DNA of 64,000 nucleotides, from the NCBI GenBank assembly GCA_963821025.1, contig CAWGCG010000005.1, positions 610,065 to 674,064 of the forward strand. Reading direction: 5' to 3'. Below are positions 49,980-61,178 of the stretch, piece by piece. The first letter of the stretch is position 1; every line of letters begins with the position of its first letter. Under the pieces are notes generated by a model. The model did not search any database. It had not been told where the DNA came from and was given only the letters and a program-made list of their open reading frames with translations. The position numbers and the translations under genes are program-made. Origin of the DNA: WHSW01 sp963821025. Lineage in GTDB: Bacteria > Actinomycetota > Thermoleophilia > Solirubrobacterales > 70-9.

Positions 49980-50318
49980 TCACTCGATCACCTTGCCGGT
50001 TCGCTTCGCATAGCGCTGGCGAGCACCGTCGTCGCCGACGCGCACGCCGACCCGGGTCGGCTTGTTGTCGGAGGGGTTGAGGAGCATGACGTTGGAGACG
50101 TCGATCGGCCCCTCCTTCTCGATGATGCCAGAGGACTGCGCCTTCTGCGTGTCCTTGACCGAGCGCGGCCGGGTATGGCGCTTGATCATGTTGAGGCCCT
50201 CGACGTAGACGCGGCGACGGTCGGGCTCGGTGCGCAGGACGCGGCCGGTCTTGCCCTTCTCCTTGCCCGCGACCACGACCACGCTGTCGTCCTTGCGCAC
50301 GTGCATCCGCTTTGCCAT
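49980..50318 (-). CDS. rplX: 50S ribosomal protein L24
   Basis: 112 aa. MHVRKDDSVVVVAGKEKGKTGRVLRTEPDRRRVYVEGLN is the KOW motif of L24, the first protein to bind 23S rRNA. ATG overlaps the last base of rplN. Confidence 0.97.
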   Translation of the reverse strand: MAKRMHVRKDDSVVVVAGKEKGKTGRVLRTEPDRRRVYVEGLNMIKRHTRPRSVKDTQKAQSSGIIEKEGPIDVSNVMLLNPSDNKPTRVGVRVGDDGARQRYAKRTGKVIE

Positions 50319-50686
50319 CAGAGAACCTCCGGAGCGAGCGAGACGATCCGCATGAAGTTGCGGTCGCGCAGCTCGCGAGCCACCGGACCGAAGATCCGGG
50401 TTCCGCGCGGCGCGCCGGCGTCATCGATGAGCACGGCCGCGTTCTCGTCGAAGGCGATGTAGGTGCCGTCAGCGCGCCCGAGCTGCTTGCGGGTGCGCAC
50501 GACCACCGCCTCGACGACCTCGCCCTTGCGGACGCCGCCGTGCGGGGTGGCCTGCTTGACGGTCGCGGTGATCACGTCGCCGACGCCGGCGTAGCGGCGG
50601 TGCGAGCCCCCCTTGACGCGGATGCAGAGCAGCTCCCGGGCGCCCGAGTTGTCGGCGACCCTGAGCCGCGACTCCTGCTGGATCAT
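50318..50686 (-). CDS. rplN: 50S ribosomal protein L14
   Basis: 122 aa, exact family length: MIQQESRLRVADNSGARELLCIRVKGGSHRRYAGVGD and GTRIFGPVARELRDRNFMRIVSLAPEVL. Intersubunit bridge protein. Confidence 0.98.
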   Translation of the reverse strand: MIQQESRLRVADNSGARELLCIRVKGGSHRRYAGVGDVITATVKQATPHGGVRKGEVVEAVVVRTRKQLGRADGTYIAFDENAAVLIDDAGAPRGTRIFGPVARELRDRNFMRIVSLAPEVL

Positions 50687-50693
50687 CGGACGC

Positions 50694-51398
50694 TCACCTG
50701 GCCCTCTCCAGGACCTCGACCAGGCGCCAGCGCTTGGTCCGCGAAAGCGGCCTGGATTCGACCACGCGGACGACGTCGCCGGAGTTGGCCTCATTGGTCT
50801 CGTCGTGGGCGTGGATCGTCGCGGAGCGGCGCACGACCTTCTCGTAGACGGGGTGGCGACGTACGACCTCGATCTGCACGGTGATCGTCTTGTCGGCCTT
50901 GCTCGAAACGACGGTGCCCTGGCGGACCTTCTTCGAGCCCGGTCGGCGCTCGGCGGCAGCGGTGCCCTCGCCCGGCTGATGGGCCGAGCGCGTTCGAGCA
51001 CGCTCGCGGCGGCGCTCGGCGGCCTTTGCTCTGCGCAGCTCGGCACGCTCGGCGGCGCGCTCTTCGGGCGTGCGCTGGGCCCTTGGCTCGCCGCTTTGGC
51101 GGGTCCGCTCGAGCTTGCGCCGCTGCTTCGGTGTCAGCGCCTCGGCCGGCTCCGCCGCCTCCGCGGGGGCTGCGACCTCAGCCGGCGCCGCTACCTGCTC
51201 GTCGGCCGCCTCCTCAACGGGCGTCTCCTCAGCGGGGGGCTCCTCGGCCTCCGGCGCCTCCGCCTGCTCGTCGGGCGTCTCCTCAGCGGGCGGCTCCTCG
51301 GCCTCCGGCGCCTCCGCCTGCTCGTCGGCCGCCTCTTCCGCCTGCGACTCCGCAGCCTCGGGCGCCTCCGCCTGCTCGTTCTTCTCTTCTTCGCTCAC
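50694..51398 (-). CDS. rpsQ: 30S ribosomal protein S17 with long N-terminal extension
   Basis: 234 aa versus about 80-90 for S17. The S17 OB fold is residues 157-234 (VRQGTVVSSKADKTITVQIEV and HAHDETNEANSGDVVRVVESRPLSRTKRW). Before it lie an acidic Glu/Ala/Pro region (1-88), with an exact 18-residue tandem duplication at 25-42 and 43-60 (DEQAEAPEAEEPPAEETP), and a basic Arg/Ala region (91-155). GTG 51398 overlaps the rpmC stop, which supports the long form; no ribosome-binding site is needed closer to the core. Confidence 0.9.
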   Translation of the reverse strand: MSEEEKNEQAEAPEAAESQAEEAADEQAEAPEAEEPPAEETPDEQAEAPEAEEPPAEETPVEEAADEQVAAPAEVAAPAEAAEPAEALTPKQRRKLERTRQSGEPRAQRTPEERAAERAELRRAKAAERRRERARTRSAHQPGEGTAAAERRPGSKKVRQGTVVSSKADKTITVQIEVVRRHPVYEKVVRRSATIHAHDETNEANSGDVVRVVESRPLSRTKRWRLVEVLERAR

Positions 51399-51604
51399 TT
51401 GAGCTCCTTTTGCAGGTCGATCCCGCGCTCGCGGGCGACGGTCATCAGCCGGGCGAGATCGTGACGCGACTCGCGCAGGCCGGCGGTGTCCTCGAGCTCT
51501 CCGGTCGCATGGCGAAAGCGCAGGTTGAAGGTTTCCTCGCGCGCCTCCTTGAGCTGCTGGACCAGATCCTGGTCGCCGAGCGCGTGCACGTCGGCCGCCT
51601 TCAC
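51395..51604 (-). CDS. rpmC: 50S ribosomal protein L29
   Basis: 69 aa helical hairpin: LGDQDLVQQLKEAREETFNLRFRHATGELEDTAGLRESRHDLARLMTVARER. GTG start overlaps the rplP stop (GTGA). Sits at the tunnel exit. Confidence 0.96.
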   Translation of the reverse strand: MKAADVHALGDQDLVQQLKEAREETFNLRFRHATGELEDTAGLRESRHDLARLMTVARERGIDLQKELK

Positions 51605-52020
51605 TGCCCAGCCGCCTCGCGGCTGACGAACTTGGTCTTGATCGGCAGCTTGTGACCGGCGAGGCGAAGTGCCTCCTTGGCCAGCTCTTCGGGCACCCCG
51701 GCTAGCTCGAACATCACCTTCCCCGGCTTGACCACGGCGACCCAGCCCTCCGGATTGCCCTTGCCCGAGCCCTGCCGGGTCTCGGCGGGCTTCTTCGTGT
51801 AGGGCTTGTCGGGAAAGACGTTGATCCAGACCTTCCCGCCGCGCTTGATCTTGCGCGTCATCGCGACCCGGGCGGCCTCTATCTGGCGGCTGGTGATCCA
51901 GCCGCGCTCGATCGCCTTGAGCCCGTACTCGCCGAAGGCCACGGTGGCGCCACCCTTGGTGTTGCCGCGGCGCTTGCCGCGCATCTGCTTGCGGTACTTG
52001 ACCCGCTTCGGCTGCAACAT
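51601..52020 (-). CDS. rplP: 50S ribosomal protein L16
   Basis: 139 aa: MLQPKRVKYRKQMRGKRRGNTKGGATVAFGEYGLKA, AARVAMTRKIKRGGKVWINVFPDKPYTKKP and GSGKGNPEGWVAVVKPGKVMFE. Organises the A-site side of the large subunit. Confidence 0.98.
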   Translation of the reverse strand: MLQPKRVKYRKQMRGKRRGNTKGGATVAFGEYGLKAIERGWITSRQIEAARVAMTRKIKRGGKVWINVFPDKPYTKKPAETRQGSGKGNPEGWVAVVKPGKVMFELAGVPEELAKEALRLAGHKLPIKTKFVSREAAGQ

Positions 52021-52943
52021 CAGGATCCGGCCTCCGGCGGCTTGGCGGCCTGCGGCGCCGCGGGGGCGTCGTTGCTGGTTGCCGGTTGCTCGGTGGCCGG
52101 GGCAGCCGGCGTGGCCGGGGCCGCCGGCGCGGTCGGTGCGGCCGGCGTGGCTGCGGGCGTGGTCGGTGCCGCAGGCGTGGTCGGTGCCGCCGGCGTCGGC
52201 GGTCGCTGCGCCGGCGCCTGCGCTCCCCGCGACTGCCCGCGCTGGCCGCCGCGCTCGCTGCGGCGCCTGAATGACCGTGGGGCGAGCTCTTCCTCGTCGG
52301 CACCCGCGCGGTAACCCTCGGGCATCACCTCGCCCTTGTTGATCCAGCACTTGACGCCGATCCGCCCGGTCGTCGTCCTCGCCTCGACGAAGCCGTAGTC
52401 GATGTCGGCGCGCATTGTGTGCAGCGGCACGCGGCCGTCGGAATAGCCCTCGGTGCGCGCCATCTCGGCGCCGCCGAGACGGCCCGATACCTGGACCTTG
52501 ACCCCCTTGGCCCCCGAGCGCATCGCCGAGGTCAGCGCCCGCTTCATCGCCCGGCGGAAGGCAACCCGGTTCTGCAGCTGTTCGGCGATCGACTGGGCGA
52601 CCAGCTTGGCGTCGAGCTCGGGCCGCTTGATCTCGCGGATGTTGACCTTGACCGGCTTCTTGGTGATCCGGTGAAGGTCGCGGCGCAGGGCATCAACCTC
52701 GGCGCCCGACTTGCCGATCACGATGCCGGGGCGCGCGGTGTGGATGTCGACCGTGATCTCACCGCGCTGCTTGACGATGTTGATGTCCGAAAGGCCGGCG
52801 TGCGAGAGCTTTTGCTCGATGTGCTCGCGGATCGCGATGTCCTCCAACAGCAGGTCGGCGAAGTTGCGCTCGTCGAACCAGTTCGACTTCCAGTCGTGGA
52901 TGTAGCCGACGCGGAAGCCCTCGGGGTGGATCTTCTGTCCCAT
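52020..52943 (-). CDS. rpsC: 30S ribosomal protein S3 with Pro/Ala/Thr-rich tail
   Basis: 307 aa. Core S3 (1-about 215): MGQKIHPEGFRVGYIHDWKSNWF, KH-domain RPGIVIGKSGAEVDALRRDL, and RVPLHTMRADIDYGFVEARTTTGRIGVKCWINKGE. From about 245 the tail is nearly all Pro, Ala and Thr (repeats of TTPAAP type) and lacks sequence complexity; the usual protein is 210-280 aa. Shares bases with rplP start. Confidence 0.95.
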   Translation of the reverse strand: MGQKIHPEGFRVGYIHDWKSNWFDERNFADLLLEDIAIREHIEQKLSHAGLSDINIVKQRGEITVDIHTARPGIVIGKSGAEVDALRRDLHRITKKPVKVNIREIKRPELDAKLVAQSIAEQLQNRVAFRRAMKRALTSAMRSGAKGVKVQVSGRLGGAEMARTEGYSDGRVPLHTMRADIDYGFVEARTTTGRIGVKCWINKGEVMPEGYRAGADEEELAPRSFRRRSERGGQRGQSRGAQAPAQRPPTPAAPTTPAAPTTPAATPAAPTAPAAPATPAAPATEQPATSNDAPAAPQAAKPPEAGS

Positions 52944-52957
52944 CTGCTCGGAGCTCC

Positions 52958-53329
52958 TTAGACGTCGGTCGGGGTCAGTGCCACCGAGAGGTGGCTGGTC
53001 TTCTTGTCGATTCGGGTCGCGCGGCCGCGGGCGCGGGCGCGCCATCGCTTCAGCGTCGGGCCCTCGTCGACGGCGATCTCAGCGATCCGCATGTCCTCGG
53101 CGACGAGATCGTGGTTGGCCTCGGCGTTGGCGGCGGCCGAATCGATCAGCCGGGCGAGATCGCGGGCGGCGCCGCGGCTCGAGAACGCCAGCAGCGTTCG
53201 CGCCTCGTCCACCGGCATCCCCCGGACCTGGTCGGCGACCAGGCGGGCCTTGCGCGGTGCAACCCGCACGTATCGGGCCTTCGCGCGCACCATCGGCGCC
53301 TCCGGACCGTTGTCGGAAGAGTCGGCCAC
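52958..53329 (-). CDS. rplV: 50S ribosomal protein L22
   Basis: 123 aa: RAKARYVRVAPRKARLVADQVRGMPVDEARTLLAFSSRGAARDLARLIDSAAANAEAN and the beta-hairpin region GPTLKRWRARARGRATRIDKKTSHLSV that lines the exit tunnel. Confidence 0.97.
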   Translation of the reverse strand: MADSSDNGPEAPMVRAKARYVRVAPRKARLVADQVRGMPVDEARTLLAFSSRGAARDLARLIDSAAANAEANHDLVAEDMRIAEIAVDEGPTLKRWRARARGRATRIDKKTSHLSVALTPTDV

Positions 53330-53595
53330 TAGCGCTCCTTGCCCCCGTGGGCGCGGAAGGTCCGGGTCGGCGCGAACTCGCCGAGCTTGTGCCCGACCAT
53401 CGACTCGGAGACGAACACCGGCACGTGCTTGCGCCCGTCGTGAACGGCGATCGTATGCCCGACCATCTCCGGGAACACGGTCGAGGTTCGCGACCAGGTC
53501 TTGATCATCTGCTTTTGGTTCGCCTCGTTCATCCGCTCGATCCGCGCCATCAGGCGCTCATCGACGTACGGGCCCTTCTTCGTCGATCTGCCCAT
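53329..53595 (-). CDS. rpsS: 30S ribosomal protein S19
   Basis: 88 aa: MGRSTKKGPYVDERLMARI, KTWSRTSTVFPEMVGHTIAVHDGRKHVPVFVSESMVGHKLGEFAPTRTFRAH. Head of the small subunit. Shares one base with rplV. Confidence 0.98.
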   Translation of the reverse strand: MGRSTKKGPYVDERLMARIERMNEANQKQMIKTWSRTSTVFPEMVGHTIAVHDGRKHVPVFVSESMVGHKLGEFAPTRTFRAHGGKER

Positions 53596-53602
53596 GAAAG
53601 CC

Positions 53603-54445
53603 CTACCTCTTCTTCTTTCCGCGCCGGCGGCCGCGGATGATCATCGCGTCGGAGCGCTTGCCCTTCTTTCGCGTGCGGTAGCCGAGTGTCGGCTTGCCCC
53701 ACGGCGTCACCGGGTGTCCGCCCGGCGTCTTGTGCGCCTCGCCGCCACCATGCGGGTGGTCGACCGGGTTCATCGCGATCCCGCGCGTCTGCGGGCGCTT
53801 GCCCTTGTGGCGGTTGCGCCCCGCCTTACCGATCTTGACGTTCTGGTGCTCGGAGTTGGAGAGCGTGCCCACGGTCGCGCGCGCGTCAGCGCGGACCAGG
53901 CGCATCTCCGACGACGGCAGGCGCAGGGTGACCAGGTCACCCTCCTTGGCGACGACCTGGATCGCCGAGCCGGCCGAGCGCCCGAGCTTGCCCCCCTGGC
54001 CGGGGATCAGCTCGACGTTGTGGACCACGGTGCCGGTCGGGATCGCGCGCAGCGGCAGCGAGTTGCCCGGGCGGATGTCGGCCCGCTCGCCCGACTCGAC
54101 CTGGTCGCCGGGGGTGATCCCCTGAGGCGCGAGGATGTAGCTCTTCGTCCCGTCGACGTAGTGCAGCAGCGCGATGTAGCAGGTGCGGTTGGGGTCGTAC
54201 TCGACCGTCGCCACCTTCGCCGGAACCCCGTCCTTGCGTCGCTTGAAGTCGATCTGGCGATAGCGGCGCTTGGCACCGCCGCCGCGATGGCGCGCGGTTG
54301 TCCGGCCGCGGGAGTTGCGCCCAGCGGTCGTCTTCTTGCCCTTGGTCAAGGCCTTGTGCGGCTTCGACGAGGTCACCTCGTCGCGCTGCTGATAGGTCGC
54401 GAAACGGCGCCCGGGGCTCGTCGGTTTGGTCTTTCTCATCGCCAT
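53603..54445 (-). CDS. rplB: 50S ribosomal protein L2
   Basis: 280 aa: GRNSRGRTTARHRGGGAKRRYRQIDFKR, IALLHYVDGTKSYILAPQG and the peptidyl-transferase-centre segment GIAMNPVDHPHGGGEAHKTPGGHPVTPWGKPTLGYRTRKKGKRSD with its conserved histidine. Start shares a base with rplW stop. Confidence 0.98.
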   Translation of the reverse strand: MAMRKTKPTSPGRRFATYQQRDEVTSSKPHKALTKGKKTTAGRNSRGRTTARHRGGGAKRRYRQIDFKRRKDGVPAKVATVEYDPNRTCYIALLHYVDGTKSYILAPQGITPGDQVESGERADIRPGNSLPLRAIPTGTVVHNVELIPGQGGKLGRSAGSAIQVVAKEGDLVTLRLPSSEMRLVRADARATVGTLSNSEHQNVKIGKAGRNRHKGKRPQTRGIAMNPVDHPHGGGEAHKTPGGHPVTPWGKPTLGYRTRKKGKRSDAMIIRGRRRGKKKR

Positions 54446-54741
54446 TACTCAGCCACCGCCGCGCCCTCGAACAGCTCGATCCGGTCACCGGGCGCGAGCT
54501 GGACGATCGCCTTCTTCCACGAGCGCGTGCGGCCGCTGTGCAGGCCGCGGCGCTTGGGTTTCGAGCGCACCTTGATCGTCCGCACCTCGACCACGCCGAC
54601 GTCGAAGATCTCCTCGACCGCGTGGCGGATCTGGGTCTTGTGCGCCCGGTCGTCGACCCGGAAGGTGTACTTGCCGTCGGCCATCAGCGCATAGCTCTTC
54701 TCCGAGACAACCGGCTCCAAGATCACCTGGCGCGAGTTCAT
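54445..54741 (-). CDS. rplW: 50S ribosomal protein L23
   Basis: 98 aa: VILEPVVSEKSYALMADGKYTFRVDDRAHKTQIRHAVEEIF and VRTIKVRSKPKRRG. Docking site for trigger factor and SRP at the tunnel exit. Its start overlaps rplD by 4 nt. Confidence 0.97.
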   Translation of the reverse strand: MNSRQVILEPVVSEKSYALMADGKYTFRVDDRAHKTQIRHAVEEIFDVGVVEVRTIKVRSKPKRRGLHSGRTRSWKKAIVQLAPGDRIELFEGAAVAE

Positions 54742-55385
54742 GAGTCCTCCTCGGAGCTGCGCGCGACCTCGGCGCAGCGTGCCTCGAGCACCCCGAGCGA
54801 CGACTCCGAGACGACGATCGAGGCGTGGCCCAGGACGTCGGCGACGCCGATCGCGCCGGCGGGCATCACTGAGGTCTTGGGGAGGTTGCGAAAGCTCTTT
54901 GCCGCCGCGGTCTCCTCGGCGTCGAGAACGATCAGGGTCGGCCCCTTGGCGTCCCACTTGGAAAGCGCCTCGGCCGCCTGCTTGGTCGCCGGCTTGTCGA
55001 ACGAGGTGGCATCGATGATCGCGATGCTGTCGCGCGACACGTGCACGGAGAGCGCCGAGCGCAGCGCCCGCCGGCGCGCCTTGCGATTGACCTTGAAGGT
55101 GTGGCTGCGCGGCTTCGGGCCGAACGCGGCACCGCCGCCGCGGCGGTGAGGGACGCTGAGCGCGCCGGCTCGCGCGCGGCCGGTGCCCTTCTGCTTCCAG
55201 GCCTTGGCCCCGGTCATCGAGACCTCGCCGCGTCCGAGGGTCGAGGCGGTGCCGCGCCGGCGCGACGCCAGGTCAGCGCGCGCGGCCTCGTGCACGAGGC
55301 TCTCGTGGAACTCCTCGCCGAAGACCGTCTCGGGCAGCGTCGTCTTCGCCTGCTTTCCGAGCGTTTTCGCCTTCAGCTCAGCCAT
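54738..55385 (-). CDS. rplD: 50S ribosomal protein L4
   Basis: 215 aa: GRGEVSMTGAKAWKQKGTGRARAGALSVPHRRGGGAAFGPKPRSHTFKVNRKARRRALRSALS is the extended loop reaching into the exit tunnel. In some bacteria L4 also represses the S10 operon. ATG 55385 is preferred to GTG 55391; both overlap the end of rplC. Confidence 0.96.
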   Translation of the reverse strand: MAELKAKTLGKQAKTTLPETVFGEEFHESLVHEAARADLASRRRGTASTLGRGEVSMTGAKAWKQKGTGRARAGALSVPHRRGGGAAFGPKPRSHTFKVNRKARRRALRSALSVHVSRDSIAIIDATSFDKPATKQAAEALSKWDAKGPTLIVLDAEETAAAKSFRNLPKTSVMPAGAIGVADVLGHASIVVSESSLGVLEARCAEVARSSEEDS

Positions 55386-55995
55386 CGTCACAGACCTCCA
55401 CGGTGCCGCCCTTGGGGCCGGGGACCGCGCCGCGGATCAACAGCAGGTTGCGCTCGCCGTCGACCTGAAAGACCTCGAGGCCGCGCTGGGTCACCCGCTT
55501 GCCACCCATCCGTCCGGGCATACCCCTGCCCTTGAACACCCGTGCCGGGTCGGCGCTGGCGCCGATCGAGCCCGGGGCGCGGACGTTGTGGGAGCCGTGC
55601 GAAACCGGTCCGCGGCTGAAGTTGTGGCGCTTGATCGTCCCCTGGAAGCCCTTGCCGATCCCGATCCCCGCGACCTTGACCCTCTGGCCCGGCTCGAACT
55701 GCTCCACGGTGAGCGTCTCGCCGATCTGTGCCTCGGGGGCCTCGTCGCGGAACTCGACCACCCTGGCCGAGGCCGGTGCCCCCGCCTTGTTCAGGTGACC
55801 GAGCTGGGCCTTGGTCAGCTTCTGCTCGGAGGTCGCGATCGCGGCGAGCTGGACGGCCGCATAGCCGTCGCGGTCGGGGATCCGCACCGCGGTCACGGTG
55901 TTCGGCTCCGCCTCGATCACGGTCACCGGCACGCGCGTCCCGTCCTCGGTGAAGACCTGGGTCATGCCGATTTTCTTTCCGACGATTGCAGCCAT
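55378..55995 (-). CDS. rplC: 50S ribosomal protein L3
   Basis: 205 aa: AAIVGKKIGMTQVFTEDGTRVPVTVIEA, the core GKGFQGTIKRHNFSRGPVSHGSHNVRAPGSIGASADPARVFKGRGMPGRMGGKRVTQ near the peptidyl-transferase centre. ATG 55995; a longer frame upstream runs through heptamer repeats and is not L3. Confidence 0.97.
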   Translation of the reverse strand: MAAIVGKKIGMTQVFTEDGTRVPVTVIEAEPNTVTAVRIPDRDGYAAVQLAAIATSEQKLTKAQLGHLNKAGAPASARVVEFRDEAPEAQIGETLTVEQFEPGQRVKVAGIGIGKGFQGTIKRHNFSRGPVSHGSHNVRAPGSIGASADPARVFKGRGMPGRMGGKRVTQRGLEVFQVDGERNLLLIRGAVPGPKGGTVEVCDDG

Positions 55996-56002
55996 GACTA
56001 TC

Positions 56003-56030
56003 GAGTGGCGAGTGGCGAGTGGCGAGTGGC
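56003..56030. repeat. Tandem heptamer repeat (4 x GAGTGGC)
   Basis: Four exact copies of GAGTGGC in the 40-bp spacer between rpsJ and rplC, filling most of it. Same unit as at 38833-38867. Confidence 0.9.
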
Positions 56031-56035
56031 GGTCA

Positions 56036-56356
56036 TCAGATCTTGATCTCAATGTCCACTCCGGCCGGGAGCGCGTCCAAGCGCTGCAGACTGTCGATCG
56101 TCTTCGGGGTCGGCTCGTGGATGTCGATCAGGCGCTTGTGGGTCCGGATCTCGAAGTGCTCACGCGAGTCCTTGTCCTTGAACGGCGAGCGGATCACGCA
56201 GTAGATGTTGCGCTCGGTCGGCAGCGGCACCGGGCCCGAGACCGAGGCCCCGGTGCGAGTGGCCGTCTCGACGATCTCGCGCGCGGCGCGATCGATCGCG
56301 TCGTGGTCGTATGCCTTGAGTCTGATTCGGATTTTGCTTGTCGCGAGCGTTGCCAC
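56036..56356 (-). CDS. rpsJ: 30S ribosomal protein S10
   Basis: 106 aa: KIRIRLKAYDHDAIDRAAREIVETATRTGASVSGPVPLPTERNIYCVIRSPFKDKDSREHFEIRTHKRLIDI. Also NusE, part of antitermination complexes. First gene of the S10 cluster here. GTG start. Confidence 0.98.
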   Translation of the reverse strand: MATLATSKIRIRLKAYDHDAIDRAAREIVETATRTGASVSGPVPLPTERNIYCVIRSPFKDKDSREHFEIRTHKRLIDIHEPTPKTIDSLQRLDALPAGVDIEIKI

Positions 56357-56382
56357 TGCTTCTATGTCTTTCCCGGCGCGAA

Positions 56383-56414
56383 GGGGCGCCGCCCCGTGCG
56401 TGGGGCGCCGCCCC
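56383..56414. repeat. Two copies of a 13-bp near-palindrome upstream of rpsJ
   Basis: GGGGCGCCGCCCC occurs at 56383-56395 and again at 56402-56414. Located 27 nt before the rpsJ start, so part of its leader or of the tuf-rpsJ junction. Function unknown. Confidence 0.6.
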
Positions 56415-56454
56415 GGTCGTATCGTTCAATTTCCAGCGGCCCGGAGGCCGCAAA

Positions 56455-56480
56455 GAAGGCCGGTCAGGTGACCGGCCTTC
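56455..56480 (-). terminator. Terminator of tuf
   Basis: 12-bp perfect stem (arms 56455-56466 and 56469-56480) with a 2-nt centre, starting 12 nt after the tuf stop; on the minus strand it is followed by TTTG after the stem's own TTC. It separates tuf from the S10 genes at least partly. Confidence 0.75.
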
Positions 56481-56492
56481 GTCCGCGGGTCG

Positions 56493-57674
<1,182 letters not shown>

Positions 57675-57806
57675 CTCGTTCCTCTTGCTCCTTCTTTATT
57701 CCGTCTTTGGTCTTCTAAGTTGGTGTTTGGATCGTTGTGGGTCCGCACGCAGCCGGCCCGACCTTCGTCTGCGCTCGCCCGGGCGCAACCCCGGAAGAAT
57801 TACAAA

Positions 57807-57821
57807 CGCGGGCTTCCCGCG
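57807..57821 (-). terminator. Terminator-like hairpin after fusA
   Basis: CGCGGG-AAG-CCCGCG on the minus strand, followed by TTTGTAATT, 10 nt past the fusA stop. The rest of the 157-bp spacer (57675-57831) is the tuf leader. Confidence 0.65.
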
Positions 57822-57831
57822 CGGAGAGCCG

Positions 57832-59940
<2,109 letters not shown>

Positions 59941-60047
59941 TTTCTTCTTGGTTGTAGTCCAGTGTTGTTGTGTAGCTTGGACCGTCCCGACGCGCTTTTT
60001 GGAGAGGAGTCGAAGCGGCCGAAAGCTGGTCCTCAGCGCAACAAAAA

Positions 60048-60063
60048 GGGCCCTTTCGGGCCC
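60048..60063 (-). terminator. Rho-independent terminator in front of fusA
   Basis: Minus strand: GGGCCC-GAAA-GGGCCC-TTTTTG, a textbook stem with GAAA tetraloop and T-run, 108 nt upstream of the fusA ATG. TATCAT (60177-60172, minus) further upstream could be the -10 of a fusA leader passing through it; if so it is an attenuator. Otherwise it stops antisense transcripts from the right. The 268-bp region 59941-60208 holds no gene I can support. Confidence 0.8.
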
Positions 60064-60208
60064 GAGCGCAGGACTCGCCGAATAGCCCGGAACGCCCTAT
60101 GTCGTGCTGGTCTCCATGGAAGGATTCGCCGCTCTTGGACCGCGCTCGGACCAGTCTGCAAGCGACGGGTGATGATAGCAGAGCCCTGAGGGGCTCCCGG
60201 GTGGGCAA

Positions 60209-61174
60209 ATGCGCCTGAACGAGCGCATATCGGGCCTGCGCCGACGCGTCGTCGAGAAGCGTCGATCATCGCGCAAGCAGACCGGCGCGAAGGAAGAGGA
60301 GGGCGCGCGGCGCGCTCGCGACGGGGCCGAGCGGGCGAAGGCCCGCGCCCGGCGCGAACGCGACGCGGCCGAGGACAAGCCTGCCCAGCGGAACCGAAGC
60401 AAGGCCGGCGCGCCGAGGGCCTCCGGAGCGATCCAGGCTGCGGTCGGGGGGCTGGGGGAGCGCGGGCGCAGGCTGCTCGCCATCCCCGCAGCGGCCTGGC
60501 TCGCGGTCGCCGAGGCGCTCGGGGCCGCGGTGCTGGTCGGCTGGCGTCGCGCGCTGCGTCCAGGATTGGTCCTCGCCGCCGCCGCGGTCGCGACCGTCTA
60601 CCGGCTCGCAAAGCAGCACCTGACCCCCGCCCGCGGCGTCGCCGCGGTGGCGGTCGTGGCCCTGATCGCGCTCGGGGTCTCGCAATGGCTCGACTATCGC
60701 TCGATCAGCGTCGGAACCAATGCCTACAGCGATGAGGTCGATCTGATCGCAAGTGCCCCCGACATCGACGTGCAGCGGGCCGGGACCGCGCACGCTTGGG
60801 TGATGGTGCCGCTGGCGGCGGCTGGGCTGGCGGCCCTGGCGCTGGCGCTGACCGGTCGCCCCTGGGCCGGGCGGGGTCTGGTCTTGGTCGGAATCGGCGC
60901 AATCGCGATCAGCCTCCTTGTCGACGCCCCCAAGGGCCTCGACGAGGGCCAGGCCGCGGTCGTCTACGACGGCGCCGCCGCGCGGCTGCTCGAGGGCTTT
61001 TGGCTACAGGTGGCGGCCGGGGTGTCCCTGATCGCCTGCGGGCTGCTGTTGCCGAGCTACCTGCGCGCCGGGCGCCGGGCGACGAGCTCGGCGGCGAAGC
61101 GCGATCGGCGCCGGCGCCCCGGGCCGGCGGCCGGGATCGACGGCAAGCGCGGCTTCGGCGAAGCGAGCACGTGA
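60209..61174 (+). CDS. Four-helix membrane protein with highly charged N-terminus
   Basis: 321 aa, family not recognised. Residues 1-75 are Lys/Arg/Glu-rich and helical (coiled-coil-like, RRARDGAERAKARARRERDAAED). Hydrophobic segments follow at about 88-108, 113-128, 145-158, 197-215, 224-240 and 265-285. The C-terminal half shares layout and motifs with the next gene: LLVDAPKGLDEGQ and GFWLQVAAGVSL compare with LLVDLPDANAIG and GFWLELAGALAL. ATG 60209; its stop is 4 nt before the paralogue's start. Confidence 0.78.
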   Translation: MRLNERISGLRRRVVEKRRSSRKQTGAKEEEGARRARDGAERAKARARRERDAAEDKPAQRNRSKAGAPRASGAIQAAVGGLGERGRRLLAIPAAAWLAVAEALGAAVLVGWRRALRPGLVLAAAAVATVYRLAKQHLTPARGVAAVAVVALIALGVSQWLDYRSISVGTNAYSDEVDLIASAPDIDVQRAGTAHAWVMVPLAAAGLAALALALTGRPWAGRGLVLVGIGAIAISLLVDAPKGLDEGQAAVVYDGAAARLLEGFWLQVAAGVSLIACGLLLPSYLRAGRRATSSAAKRDRRRRPGPAAGIDGKRGFGEAST

Positions 61175-61178
61175 GCAC

